Origin: an uncultured Alphaproteobacteria bacterium | Lineage (GTDB): Bacteria > Pseudomonadota > Alphaproteobacteria > HIMB59 > GCA-002718135 | Direction of reading: 5' to 3' | Length of the DNA: 60,296 nt | NCBI GenBank assembly: GCA_902577905.1 | Contig: CACHAQ010000007.1 | Coordinates: forward strand, 1 to 60,296 | Shown here: piece after piece, positions 36,209 to 48,172 of the stretch | How positions within the stretch are numbered: position 1 is the stretch's first letter | How the letters are laid out: each line of letters starts with the position of its first letter | The notes under the pieces: model-generated | Seen by the model: only the letters and a program-made list of their open reading frames with translations | Told to the model about the DNA's origin: nothing | The model's database searches: none | Made by a program: the position numbers and the translations under genes

Positions 36209-37529
36209 AATTAATATACCAGAATTTGAGGTTTCAGAATTTAATCAAGCGTTTAAAGAAGTAATTGAGTCCAATTTTAATTATGTAAGAATTAAAGGAG
36301 AAATTTCTGAAGTTAAAACTGCAACAAGAGGTCAAATCTATTTAACACTTAAAGACGAGGATTCTATTTTAAGTGGAGTTATCTGGGATCAGAAAAAAAA
36401 ATATTTAGATATAAATCCAGAAATAGGACTAGAAATAATAGCAACTGGCAGAATCACCACTTGGTCTCGCTATAAAACTACTTACCAAATTGATATTGAT
36501 AAAATTGAAATTGCAGGAGAGGGAGCACTTTTAAAACTTATTGAAGAAAGAAAAAAAAGACTTCAAAAAAAAGGCTATTTTGATGAAGATAAAAAAATCC
36601 CATTACCTTTTTTGCCTGAGAGATTAGGTATAATTACTTCTCCCACTGGCTCTGTAGTACATGACATAATTAATAGGGTGAATGATCGTTTTCCAATGCC
36701 ATTAGATATATGGCCTGTTTCTGTTCAGGGTGTTGACGCAGCAGATAGCATTATAAATGCTATCGAAGGTTTCAATAAACTTAAATCTAGTAAACCAGAT
36801 ATTCTTATTGTTGCTAGAGGTGGAGGTAGTACTGAAGACTTAATGGCATTTAATGATGAAAATCTTGCAACAAGTGTTTTTGAATCAAAGATACCAATTA
36901 TTTCAGCAATAGGTCATGAAACAGATACAACAATTATTGATTTAGTATCAGATTTAAGATCGTCTACACCAACTGCGGCAGCAGAAAAAGCTACCCCAGT
37001 TAGATTTGAACTAATAGAAAAAATTAAAAATTTACAACTTAGACTAAACACCAAAGTAAATTCACAAATTCAATCCAAAAAAGAAAATTATGAATATTTA
37101 AATAAATTTCTCAAATCTCCAAGCTTGATAGTTGATAATTATAAGGAGAAGCTTTTAGATGATTTTAAAAATTTAACATTATCAATTGAAAATAAATTTA
37201 GTATAAAAAAATTAAATCTTCTTAACCTGGGAAAATCTATTATTTCACCAGATTCATCAATTAACTTAAAACAAACAAAGATTAACAATCTTTCAAAAAA
37301 TCTTAATTTGAATATAGCCAATAATTATAAAGATAAGCTTGAAAAATATAAGTCTAATATAAGATTACTCAATTCCAATTCTATTTCTTCAAATCTTAAA
37401 AAAGGATACTCAATTTTGATGGATAAAAAGAAAATTATTAAGACAAGTAAAAAAATTACTACTGACGATCAATTATCAGTTAAACTTATTGATGGTATAA
37501 TTGATATAAAAGTAACAAAAATTAACTAA
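36198..37529 (+). CDS. xseA: Exodeoxyribonuclease VII large subunit
   Basis: A 443-residue nuclease subunit for single-stranded DNA. It has an N-terminal OB-fold (NYVRIKGEISEVKTATRGQIYLTLKDE), the catalytic domain with PERLGIITSPTGSVVHDI, ARGGGSTEDLMAFNDE and AIGHETDTTIIDLVSDLRSSTPTAAAE, then a long coiled-coil. The GTG start lies inside tadA. The small subunit xseB is not visible in this window. The gene is convergent with lpxL and overlaps it by eight bases. Confidence 0.95.
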   Translation: MIDKINIPEFEVSEFNQAFKEVIESNFNYVRIKGEISEVKTATRGQIYLTLKDEDSILSGVIWDQKKKYLDINPEIGLEIIATGRITTWSRYKTTYQIDIDKIEIAGEGALLKLIEERKKRLQKKGYFDEDKKIPLPFLPERLGIITSPTGSVVHDIINRVNDRFPMPLDIWPVSVQGVDAADSIINAIEGFNKLKSSKPDILIVARGGGSTEDLMAFNDENLATSVFESKIPIISAIGHETDTTIIDLVSDLRSSTPTAAAEKATPVRFELIEKIKNLQLRLNTKVNSQIQSKKENYEYLNKFLKSPSLIVDNYKEKLLDDFKNLTLSIENKFSIKKLNLLNLGKSIISPDSSINLKQTKINNLSKNLNLNIANNYKDKLEKYKSNIRLLNSNSISSNLKKGYSILMDKKKIIKTSKKITTDDQLSVKLIDGIIDIKVTKIN

Positions 37530-38385
37530 ATCTTTTATGCTGCCAGAACCATTGACTGGGTTCTTCTTTAATCCACTGTTCAATCTTATTATGAATTGCT
37601 TCCATCATCTGAGTATCATTTATTTCTAAATTATTATGATAAAGTGGCTCTAAAAATGTTAGCTCAATATTTCCATTATCAATTCTTTTATTTTGTATCA
37701 GAATTATTGGTAAGTTATATTTTCTAGCTATTTTTAAAAAACCTGTTTGTGTTTTAACTTTTTTATTAAAAAACATTACTTCTTCTCCTGAGGAATCTTT
37801 TTGATCTATTAATAATACAATTGATAAAGAATTATTTATTGCATCAACAATATCTTTGGCACTTTTCTTACCTTTGGGAGTATAAAAGCTACTTTTAGAA
37901 ACAAGAGAATTTTGTCTAATATTAAGTATTACTTTATCAATAAAATTATTGTTTATATGTCGATAAATGCCACCAATATTAATTCCAATTCTATCTAAAC
38001 CTGGAACTAATACTTCCCAATTAGATTGATGAATACTAATAAAAATTGCTTGTTTTTTATTTTTAATAAAATCTTCTATATTTTCTAGATTGATATATTT
38101 TATTTTATTTTTAATAAAAATATCATTTATTCTTAGAAGTTCACAAATTGTAATTCCAAGATTATTCCAACTTTTTATAATAATATTCTGTATTTCTTCA
38201 TCTTTAAGATTTGGAAAAACATACTTACAATTATTTATAGCTATTTTGTTGGCTCGCGAAAATTTTCCAAAAGTTCTAAATAAAAATGATGAAATTTTCA
38301 AAGATAGATTGAGTGGTAAAATCTTATAGAAAAAATAAATAAAAATAAATCCAATATACTGTAAAAAGTAAATTATCTTTTTCAT
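37522..38385 (-). CDS. lpxL: Lipid A lauroyl/late acyltransferase (LpxL/HtrB family)
   Basis: A 287-residue inner-membrane acyltransferase adding a secondary acyl chain to Kdo-lipid A. A hydrophobic N-terminal anchor is followed by the catalytic HX4E motif in ISIHQSNWEVL, GIYRHINNNFIDK, and the C-terminal EEPSQWFWQHKRF that is a hallmark of the family. It follows lpxK with a four-base overlap in a block of five envelope genes running leftward. Confidence 0.9.
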   Translation of the reverse strand: MKKIIYFLQYIGFIFIYFFYKILPLNLSLKISSFLFRTFGKFSRANKIAINNCKYVFPNLKDEEIQNIIIKSWNNLGITICELLRINDIFIKNKIKYINLENIEDFIKNKKQAIFISIHQSNWEVLVPGLDRIGINIGGIYRHINNNFIDKVILNIRQNSLVSKSSFYTPKGKKSAKDIVDAINNSLSIVLLIDQKDSSGEEVMFFNKKVKTQTGFLKIARKYNLPIILIQNKRIDNGNIELTFLEPLYHNNLEINDTQMMEAIHNKIEQWIKEEPSQWFWQHKRFS

Positions 38386-39380
38386 ATTGCTAAATCATTA
38401 ATTTTATTTTCTAGTACATTACTTAAAATCTCTTTTAGTAAATTTTCATCTTCAAATTTGATTTCACCATTAAGTGTGGTGACTAAAGAACGATATGATT
38501 TTGGTATTCTTACAAAATCTTTTTTTGTAGTAACTAATACAGATTTTGTAAGATTAGCATTTTCTGCAAGATTTAACATGTCATTTTCATCAAATATATG
38601 ATGATCTGGATAGCTAATTTTTTTTTCTAAAATAGCGCCTTGTTCACTTAGTGAATTATAAAATTTTTCAGGATAAGCAATTCCTGCAAAAGCTGTTACT
38701 TTTTGGTTTTTATAAATTTTATTATCTGTACTAATTTGAAACTTCGCATGAATAATTGGAACAGTGCTAGGAATTTTATCTTTAACATCTTGAGCAATTT
38801 CACCAATTACAATTACTAAATTTGCTCTAGAAATACCTCTTGATATGCTTTCCCTAAGAGGTCCAGAAGGAATAACTCGTTTATTTCCAAATCCTTGTTC
38901 ACCATTAATTACTATAATTGAAAAATCTTTCTGAAGAGTTGGATTTTGAAAGCCATCATCCATAATTATACAGTCAGCACCTTTTTCTTTAGCTAAAATA
39001 AAGGATTTATTTCTATCCTGACCAATCCAAGTTGGGGCAACTTCAGCTAGCAACAAGGATTCATCTCCAACACTTTTTGCCGAATGCCACTCTTTAACGA
39101 GAACATTAGATGTTTCAACTCCTCCATAACCCCTTGAAACAAAGTGCGGATTATATCCATTAAGTTTTAATAAATTTCCAATTTTTAATGCAACTGGTGT
39201 TTTACCAGCACCTCCCACCACTATATTCCCAATGCAAATTACAGGAATTTCAGAAGAAGTTTTTCTACTAATAAAATTTCTTATTTTAGTTCCAAATCTA
39301 AATAGTAATGAAAGTGGATATAAGGAATTTGATAAGTATGTGTCATTTTTTTTATACCAAAATTTAGGAGCTTTAAGCAT
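38382..39380 (-). CDS. lpxK: Tetraacyldisaccharide 4'-kinase
   Basis: A 332-residue lipid A kinase that phosphorylates the 4' position of the disaccharide precursor. The P-loop is GNIVVGGAGKTP, with HFVSRGYGG, VGDESLLLA and IIMDDGFQNPTL as further family motifs. The start at 39380 (MLKAPKFWYKK) is the usual LpxK N-terminus and lies one base after the waaA stop codon. The longer frame upstream would overlap waaA by about 80 bases and is rejected. Confidence 0.94.
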   Translation of the reverse strand: MLKAPKFWYKKNDTYLSNSLYPLSLLFRFGTKIRNFISRKTSSEIPVICIGNIVVGGAGKTPVALKIGNLLKLNGYNPHFVSRGYGGVETSNVLVKEWHSAKSVGDESLLLAEVAPTWIGQDRNKSFILAKEKGADCIIMDDGFQNPTLQKDFSIIVINGEQGFGNKRVIPSGPLRESISRGISRANLVIVIGEIAQDVKDKIPSTVPIIHAKFQISTDNKIYKNQKVTAFAGIAYPEKFYNSLSEQGAILEKKISYPDHHIFDENDMLNLAENANLTKSVLVTTKKDFVRIPKSYRSLVTTLNGEIKFEDENLLKEILSNVLENKINDLAI

Positions 39381-39381
39381 T

Positions 39382-40602
39382 TTAATTAATGTACTTTTCG
39401 ATGTCTTTGAAAAGCCTTTCTTTTTCAAAGAAAGATCTATTAGAAAACTCAATTGCATTTGCTTGAATTTTTTTTATTTCCAAATTATTATTAAGTAATT
39501 CTTTCATCTTTACATCAATATCTTCAAACTTATTTACCATTATACATGAATTTGCTTTTACCATATCTTCATAAATATTAGTCCAATTATCAACATAATT
39601 ACCGCTAATAATAGCACATCCATAACTTGCAGGTTCTATAGGATTATGTCCACCAATATTTTTTAAAAAAGAGCCACCTAAAATAACTAAATTACTAATT
39701 TTAAAATATTGATCTAATTTTCCAAAACTATCAATTACTACGATATTATTTTTTTCAATTTCTTTTTTAGATTCTATAGAAATATTAAATCCTTCTTTAT
39801 TTAATTCTTGCTTAATTATACCAATTCTTTCTGGATGCCTTGGTGCAAGATAAATTTTTAAATTAAATTCATGTATTGTCTTTTTAATACATTTAATTAT
39901 TTCTTTTTCTTCATTAGAATGAGTACTTGCAATCATAATTGTATTTGATTGATCTTTATTTATTGAAGAATTATTTTTATTCTTAGCTAATTTTAAATTT
40001 CCAATATAGTCAATTTGTAAGTTTGTTAATTCTTGAATTCTTTTTTTGTCATCTTTGCTTTGTGCAAAAATTTTATTAAAACTCTTTAATGAATTTCTGT
40101 AGAAATTTTTTGTACTTTTCCATTTTTTAAAAGAAGTTGGAGAAATCCTTGCATTTAAATATAAACAATTGATATTTTTAACTTTAATTTTATTAAGCAT
40201 ATTTGGCCAAATATCTGACTCTATCCATAGAATCAGATTTGGATTCCAAAAGTTTAAAAATCTTGAACACCACAGAGACACATCAAATGGGATGTATTGA
40301 TGGATAATTTTATTTTTATAAAACTCCTCAATATATTTCGCAGAAGATTTTGTTGTTGTAGTAACTAAAATATCAAATACTTTATGATATCGTTCTATAA
40401 TTAAATCTGAAGATTTAAATTCGCCAATACTTGCTGCATGTATCCATAAAATTTTTTTCTCATTATTTTTTTTTACCGTTGGTTTACCAAACCTTTCAAT
40501 AAATCTTAGTCTATCCTCTTTTTTTCTATAAATCCTAATAAAAATATTAAAAATAATTACTGGTATGAGAAGAGTACTGAGTATTTGATATATTCTAAGC
40601 AT
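39382..40602 (-). CDS. waaA: Kdo transferase
   Basis: A 406-residue 3-deoxy-D-manno-octulosonic acid transferase attaching Kdo to lipid IVA. It has an N-terminal anchor, RLRFIERFGKP, the acceptor motif WIHAASIGEFKSS with catalytic Glu, IASTHSNEEKEII, LAPRHPERI and GGSFLKNIGGHNPIEPA. It lies between the DUF374 acyltransferase and lpxK. Nothing shows how many Kdo residues it adds. Confidence 0.94.
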   Translation of the reverse strand: MLRIYQILSTLLIPVIIFNIFIRIYRKKEDRLRFIERFGKPTVKKNNEKKILWIHAASIGEFKSSDLIIERYHKVFDILVTTTTKSSAKYIEEFYKNKIIHQYIPFDVSLWCSRFLNFWNPNLILWIESDIWPNMLNKIKVKNINCLYLNARISPTSFKKWKSTKNFYRNSLKSFNKIFAQSKDDKKRIQELTNLQIDYIGNLKLAKNKNNSSINKDQSNTIMIASTHSNEEKEIIKCIKKTIHEFNLKIYLAPRHPERIGIIKQELNKEGFNISIESKKEIEKNNIVVIDSFGKLDQYFKISNLVILGGSFLKNIGGHNPIEPASYGCAIISGNYVDNWTNIYEDMVKANSCIMVNKFEDIDVKMKELLNNNLEIKKIQANAIEFSNRSFFEKERLFKDIEKYIN

Positions 40603-41266
40603 TCAGATTTTTTTCTGCTGATTCCATGCAATCATTAATTTTTTCTTCCAAGAAATTCTTATATTTGTCTAAATCATCATCTTTAGTAGAAGAAGGAATA
40701 GTAATTGGTTCACCCCAGACAAATCTACATCTTGAAAATGGATATGTAATTAAAAATGAGTCCCAAGATTTAAGTTTAAGATTTTTATTTGAAGCAAAAC
40801 CAAGTGGTATAATAGGGACTTGAGAATGAATTGCAATTTTTATAATTCCTTCTGAGACTTTCTTATTTGGTCCCCTTGGTCCATCAGGAGTAATACCAAT
40901 ATAATTTTTATCTTTTAAAATTTTAAATACTTTCCTTAATGAAGGTGATTTATTTTTTGACATTATAGAAACATTTTTTAAATTAAAATGACTTGCAATA
41001 TATGCACCAAATCGACCATCACTATGGCTAGATGCTAACATATTTAATACAGCTTTACTTTTCCATACATATCCTATCATCATCAATTGACCATGCCAAA
41101 ATGCTAAAATAAAAGGTTTATTCTCTCTCCACAATTTTTCTGGTAACTCAGAGTTTATAATCTGTATTTTAGAAGTGTAACATACGAATAAGATATATAG
41201 GTAACCTATAAATGCCAAAATTTTTTGAGATATAGAAAATTTAAAAATTTTTTTTTTAAAACTCAT
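40595..41266 (-). CDS. DUF374 lysophospholipid-acyltransferase-family protein
   Basis: A 223-residue membrane-anchored protein of the DUF374 family, related to 1-acylglycerol-phosphate acyltransferases. FILAFWHGQLMMIG, SSHSDGRFGAYIA and TPDGPRGPNKKVSEGIIKIA are family signatures. In alphaproteobacteria it usually sits beside waaA and lpxK, suggesting a role in outer-membrane lipid assembly, but the reaction is not established. It overlaps msbA by eleven bases. Confidence 0.9.
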   Translation of the reverse strand: MSFKKKIFKFSISQKILAFIGYLYILFVCYTSKIQIINSELPEKLWRENKPFILAFWHGQLMMIGYVWKSKAVLNMLASSHSDGRFGAYIASHFNLKNVSIMSKNKSPSLRKVFKILKDKNYIGITPDGPRGPNKKVSEGIIKIAIHSQVPIIPLGFASNKNLKLKSWDSFLITYPFSRCRFVWGEPITIPSSTKDDDLDKYKNFLEEKINDCMESAEKNLNA

Positions 41267-43004
41267 TTTCCAACTGTTCTCTAAGTTGTAATTTTTTATA
41301 AATGGTTGATTTATAAATTAACTCTTCATGTTTTCCTTGACTTTCAATTTTGCCTTTATCTAAAACGTAGATAATGTCTGAGTCTTCTATTGTGCTTAAT
41401 CTATGTGCAATTATTAATTTGGTTTTATTATTCATCAGACTATTTATTGTTTCATGAATTTTATTTTCAGTTATGTTATCTAAAGAAGATGTAGCTTCAT
41501 CCATAATTAAAAGTGGCGCATCTTTTATTAGAGCTCGAGCAATAGCAATTCTTTGTCGTTGTCCACCTGATAATTTTACGCCGTTTTCTCCAATAACAGT
41601 GTCTAGTTTTTGATCCAATTCTTCTGAAAAACTACTCACCCCAGCATTTTTAGCGACTAAACTAATCTCTTCATCAGTTGCTTTAAGGTTTCCATATTTA
41701 ATATTATTAAAAATACTTTCATTAAATAAAATTGTTTCTTGAGTTACTATTGAAACACTATTTCTTACATCTGTCAGATCTAATTCTTTTATATCTTTAG
41801 AATTAATTAATATAGAACCTGAATAATTATCATATAATCGTAAAATTATATTTGCTATCGTCGATTTACCAGATCCAGATAAGCCAACTAGTGCAACTTT
41901 TTTTCCTTTTGGTATTCTTAAACTTATTTTATCAAGTACTGTATTATCGTTATATGCAAATGAAACATCTTTAAAAACAATGTCTCCATCTAGATCTATA
42001 GTTTTTTTTGGAGAAATATTTTCCATATTTTTTTCGCTTGTATCTAAAAGTTTAAATATTCTCTCAGCTCCAGCTAGGCCTTCCTGGACACTAATATTAA
42101 GATTTCCAAGTGCTTTTACTGGTTGATATGCCAGAAGAAGACTTACTAAAAAACTCATAAATTGGCCTGTTGTCATACTTTCGTTTAAGACAAAAACACC
42201 CCCAGCATAAATTGAGAGTGCTACAGCTAAACTTCCAATAAATTCCATTAAAGGACTTAAGCGATTGCTAATAAAAGCAGATTTTGTAAAATATTTTTGA
42301 ATGAAACTAATTGTTTCAAAAGCTCTTTGTTTTTCATAGTTTTCTCTTGAGTATGCTTTTACTTGTCTAATACCTTTAATGCTCTCAGCTAACACATTGG
42401 AAAAAACTGCAATTTCATTTTGGATAGTGTAAGTAATTTTTCTTATACTCTTACCAATTTTTCTTATGGGCCAGATCGCTAAAGGGAATGCAAAAAAAGC
42501 AAAAATAGTTAGGGTCCAACTTTGGTAAAACATATTGCCTAGTAAAAAAATAATAACTAAAACATCTTTTATAATTCCTGTTACAGATTTAACTATTGCA
42601 AGTCTTAAGTAGTAAGTATCATTGATGAGTCTTGAAATTAAACTACCTGACTTAGAATCATTATAAAATTTCATATTCAAATACATAAGTTTTTCAAACA
42701 TCTGAGTTTGAAGTTTTGCAATAATAGAATGTGCAACTTTACTCATTTGATAAGAGTGAGTATATGTTGCTAATCCTTTACAGAGGGTCACTATAATTAT
42801 TGCAATTGGAATTAAAAACAACATTTCTTTATTACCTTTGATTAAGACTTCATCAAGCGCAGGTCTTACTAACCAAGCATGTAAACCTGTTGCTGCTGCT
42901 GAGATAATCATCATCAATAAAGCTAATATTATTTTGAGTTTATGACTCATTAAATAATGAAAAACTATTCTTGAAGTAACTGACTGTTTTTTATCTGAAG
43001 ACAT
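41256..43004 (-). CDS. msbA: Lipid A export ABC transporter (MsbA)
   Basis: A 582-residue half-transporter with six N-terminal membrane helices and a C-terminal ATPase. Walker A is GLSGSGKST, the signature is LSGGQRQRIAIARAL, Walker B is LLIMDEATSSLD, and the H-loop is in IIAHRLSTIED. The position next to lipid A and Kdo genes supports a role in flipping lipid A core. It begins on the last base of the ubiA stop region on the same strand. Confidence 0.9.
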   Translation of the reverse strand: MSSDKKQSVTSRIVFHYLMSHKLKIILALLMMIISAAATGLHAWLVRPALDEVLIKGNKEMLFLIPIAIIIVTLCKGLATYTHSYQMSKVAHSIIAKLQTQMFEKLMYLNMKFYNDSKSGSLISRLINDTYYLRLAIVKSVTGIIKDVLVIIFLLGNMFYQSWTLTIFAFFAFPLAIWPIRKIGKSIRKITYTIQNEIAVFSNVLAESIKGIRQVKAYSRENYEKQRAFETISFIQKYFTKSAFISNRLSPLMEFIGSLAVALSIYAGGVFVLNESMTTGQFMSFLVSLLLAYQPVKALGNLNISVQEGLAGAERIFKLLDTSEKNMENISPKKTIDLDGDIVFKDVSFAYNDNTVLDKISLRIPKGKKVALVGLSGSGKSTIANIILRLYDNYSGSILINSKDIKELDLTDVRNSVSIVTQETILFNESIFNNIKYGNLKATDEEISLVAKNAGVSSFSEELDQKLDTVIGENGVKLSGGQRQRIAIARALIKDAPLLIMDEATSSLDNITENKIHETINSLMNNKTKLIIAHRLSTIEDSDIIYVLDKGKIESQGKHEELIYKSTIYKKLQLREQLENEF

Positions 43005-43867
43005 TAAAAAGTATGTAAAAGTAAAAATAACATAATTGCAAAAATATTATTTTGTCTGAAATAATAATTTGAACTTAACGGCGATGTTATATCCCATTTC
43101 TGAATTGCTATATACGTACAAATTGCGATAGTGGCTATAATAATTGAACTAAGTAAAAAATTTGAGGAATTCCATACGAAATAAGACAGTATAATTAAGA
43201 TAATAAGATAGCATGTTTGAACAAATCTTTTACCATTTTTATCAAAATAAACTGCAGTAGATTTGATTTTATTTAAAACATCATCTGACCTATCTTGGTA
43301 GGCATAAATCGTATCATATGCTAACGTCCAAAAAATACATACAAAATACAATAAAAGAAAATCAAATGTAATTCGTGTATTAAATTGCATTGAAACTATT
43401 AGCACACCCCAACTAAAAATAATTCCAAGGAATAATTGTGGGAAGAAAGTTATTCTTTTCATAAAAGGATATAAAATAACAAATGGCACACTTAACAAAC
43501 CTAATACAATTGATTTAAAATTAAACTCGAGAAGAATGAAAAAACTAATTACCAATAATATTATTAATAATAATATCGCTTCAGTAATAGAAATCTTTTT
43601 TGATGCTAAAGGTCTAAATTTAGTACGTGCAACTTTTTGATCAAAATCAATATCAATAATGTCATTAATTATACAGCCCGCACTTCTCATTAAAAAAGAA
43701 CCAATTAAAAAAAGTATATACCAAAATAATAGTTTAGAAGTTTCTATTTTTAGTAACGCTAAACCAAACCAGCAAGGCCACATTAATAGAAGGAAGCCAA
43801 TAGGTTTGTTAAGTCTGATTAACTCGCAGTAATCAAATATTTTTTTTACAACTAAGTTATCCCACAT
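43004..43867 (-). CDS. ubiA: 4-hydroxybenzoate polyprenyltransferase
   Basis: A 287-residue membrane prenyltransferase for ubiquinone synthesis. It has about eight helices and the two Asp-rich motifs NDIIDIDFD and YAYQDRSDD, together with RTKFRPLAS. RLNKPIGFLLLMWPCWFGLAL near the N-terminus is typical of the UbiA group. It is divergent from rsmE with a 35-base gap, so two promoters must be compressed there. Confidence 0.93.
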   Translation of the reverse strand: MWDNLVVKKIFDYCELIRLNKPIGFLLLMWPCWFGLALLKIETSKLLFWYILFLIGSFLMRSAGCIINDIIDIDFDQKVARTKFRPLASKKISITEAILLLIILLVISFFILLEFNFKSIVLGLLSVPFVILYPFMKRITFFPQLFLGIIFSWGVLIVSMQFNTRITFDFLLLYFVCIFWTLAYDTIYAYQDRSDDVLNKIKSTAVYFDKNGKRFVQTCYLIILIILSYFVWNSSNFLLSSIIIATIAICTYIAIQKWDITSPLSSNYYFRQNNIFAIMLFLLLHTF

Positions 43868-43902
43868 ATATGAATATAATGTTATAATTCTAAACTATTG
43901 TA

Positions 43903-44634
43903 ATGAAAATGTCTAAAACACGATTATTTGTATCAAAAAAATTATCAGCCAATATTTTAATTTATATAAAAAATAAGCAGCACCACTTTCTGAAAAATGT
44001 TCTTAGAATAAAAAAAGAAGATAACATAAATTTATTCGATGGTTTGACAGGCGAATGGCTATCTAAAGTAATTTCTATCAATAGAGATAACATTGTTTTA
44101 CAAATACAAAACAAATTGAGAGATATTCCTCAAGAATCTGATTTATGGCTTATATTTGCTCCAATCAAATCTTATAGAATGAATATCACTATTCAAAAAG
44201 CAACCGAGCTTGGCATTTCTAGATTTATTCCAATTTTGACAGAATATACAAATCAATCAAAAATAAATTTTAAAAATTTTGAATTAAATATCATCGAAGC
44301 ATCAGAACAATCTGAGAGATTGTCAATTCCGACTTTAGAAAAGCCAATTAAACTAGATAATTTAATTGACAATTTTCCGTTTGATAGAGGGTTAGTATTT
44401 TGTGATGAAGGAAATGAAAATTTACCAACTATTTACAATGCATTAATTAATGAAACAAAAAAATACAAAAAATGGTCTGTCATTATTGGGCCTGAAGGTG
44501 GTTTTTCTGAAAAGGAACGAACAATCATCTCTTCTTTGTCTTCATGTATATCCGTCTCTTTGGGAAAAAGAATTCTACGATCAGACACTGCAACTACTGC
44601 TGCAATTTTTTCTATTCAATCGTTTATTGAATAA
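43903..44634 (+). CDS. rsmE: 16S rRNA (uridine1498-N3)-methyltransferase
   Basis: A 243-residue SPOUT methyltransferase. The N-terminal PUA-like part has HHFLKNVLRIKKEDNINLFDG. The catalytic knot has QKATELGISRFIPILTEYT, the SEQSERLSIPTL segment, IGPEGGFSEKE and LGKRILRSDTATTAAIF. A second ATG two codons in is an equal start candidate. Confidence 0.94.
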   Translation: MKMSKTRLFVSKKLSANILIYIKNKQHHFLKNVLRIKKEDNINLFDGLTGEWLSKVISINRDNIVLQIQNKLRDIPQESDLWLIFAPIKSYRMNITIQKATELGISRFIPILTEYTNQSKINFKNFELNIIEASEQSERLSIPTLEKPIKLDNLIDNFPFDRGLVFCDEGNENLPTIYNALINETKKYKKWSVIIGPEGGFSEKERTIISSLSSCISVSLGKRILRSDTATTAAIFSIQSFIE

Positions 44635-44732
44635 ATCATAATGAGCGACAACCTGTCCTAGAATTTTGCCTCTAAATCACTGGTTAATTTACTGAATAAT
44701 TTATTTATTAGTGTATACAATAACTAATTAAG
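44635..44732 (+). promoter_or_regulatory. Promoter region of the cytochrome oxidase operon
   Basis: The 98-base gap between rsmE and ctaC has an AT-rich stretch with a TATACAAT box near 44714-44721 that could serve as a -10 element, and a short GACA-ACC-TGTC inverted repeat near 44646-44656. Neither is decisive. Confidence 0.35.
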
Positions 44733-47142
<2,410 letters not shown>

Positions 47143-47147
47143 TTTAC

Positions 47148-48068
47148 GTGGATGCTAAATCCTTAGAAGCTGGTTATAGCAATAATTTTCTTTTAAGAAA
47201 ATTTAAGGGTTATTATGAACTAATGAAACCAAGAGTTATGTCCTTGGTTATTTTTACTGCGTTTGTTGGAATGTTTTTGGCACCTGGGCATATAACATTT
47301 CTAAATAGTTTTCTCGTAATAGTTGCTATTGCGTTGGGAGCTGGTTCTTCAGCAGCAATAAATATGTGGTTCGATGAAGATATAGATAAAACTATGGAAA
47401 GAACAAAACTAAGACCAATTCCGCTTGGAGTAGTTTCTAAAAATGAAGCCTTAGTTGTAGGGATATTAACAGGGACTATTTCTTTAATTTTGATGCAATG
47501 GTTCTCGAACTCGTTAGCAACTAGTTTACTTCTTTTTACAATTCTCTTTTATGTATTTATCTATACATTTTGGCTTAAACGAACAACTTCATTAAATATA
47601 GTTATTGGAGGAGCAGCAGGAGCAATTCCTCCAATTATTGGATGGACAGCAGTTATACCTGAATTAAATTTCTTACCAATTAGTTTATTTGTAATTATAT
47701 TTTTTTGGACCCCACCTCATTTTTGGGCCCTATCCGTATATAGATATAATGATTATAAAAATGCTAATGTGCCTATGTTACCAAACGTAAGCAGTATTGA
47801 AGATACAAAAAAACAGATTGTTTATTATGCTGTAATATTAATTTTATCGAGTTATCTTCCATACTTAGATAGCAATGTTGGAATAATATACTTAACTATA
47901 GTTACTATATTAAATTTATTATTATTTAATAGTTCTTTAAAGTTAAAAAAATCTAGAGAAAAAAAATCAATGCCAAATTCTGAAGGGTTAAAATTTTTTG
48001 CTATTTCAATTCTTTATTTATTCAGTTTATTCTCAGCATTATTGATTGATCATGTGGTACTTAGATGA
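47148..48068 (+). CDS. ctaB: Protohaem IX farnesyltransferase (haem O synthase)
   Basis: A 306-residue UbiA-superfamily membrane protein making haem O from haem B for the oxidase. LMKPRVMSLVIFTAFVGM, NMWFDEDIDKTMERTKLRPIP and the cytosolic FFWTPPHFWALSVY motif are diagnostic. It uses a GTG start. Its TGA stop overlaps the ATG of the small gene that follows. Confidence 0.96.
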   Translation: MDAKSLEAGYSNNFLLRKFKGYYELMKPRVMSLVIFTAFVGMFLAPGHITFLNSFLVIVAIALGAGSSAAINMWFDEDIDKTMERTKLRPIPLGVVSKNEALVVGILTGTISLILMQWFSNSLATSLLLFTILFYVFIYTFWLKRTTSLNIVIGGAAGAIPPIIGWTAVIPELNFLPISLFVIIFFWTPPHFWALSVYRYNDYKNANVPMLPNVSSIEDTKKQIVYYAVILILSSYLPYLDSNVGIIYLTIVTILNLLLFNSSLKLKKSREKKSMPNSEGLKFFAISILYLFSLFSALLIDHVVLR

Positions 48069-48172
48069 AAAATAGAAGAAGAAAAAATATTATCACTTTA
48101 ATTATTCTACTTTGTATTGTCGCATTCTTTTATTTGTGGACTTTATTTAAGGCTAATATTTTTGGAGTATAA
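48065..48172 (+). CDS. Small single-helix protein between ctaB and ctaG (CtaF/CoxF-like position)
   Basis: A 35-residue protein, MKNRRRKNIITL and then one hydrophobic helix ending with FKANIFGV. The basic N-terminus and single helix suggest an inner-membrane protein with its N-terminus inside. The ATG overlaps the ctaB stop codon, and its own TAA overlaps the ctaG ATG, so it is wedged into the operon by translational coupling on both sides. Many alphaproteobacteria have a small CoxF-like ORF here. I infer a role in oxidase assembly. Confidence 0.75.
   Translation: MKNRRRKNIITLIILLCIVAFFYLWTLFKANIFGV

Noticed and set aside
39381..39458. Extended N-terminus for lpxK
   Set aside because: It would overlap waaA by about 80 bases, and the usual LpxK start MLKAPKFW lies at 39380, one base after the waaA stop codon.
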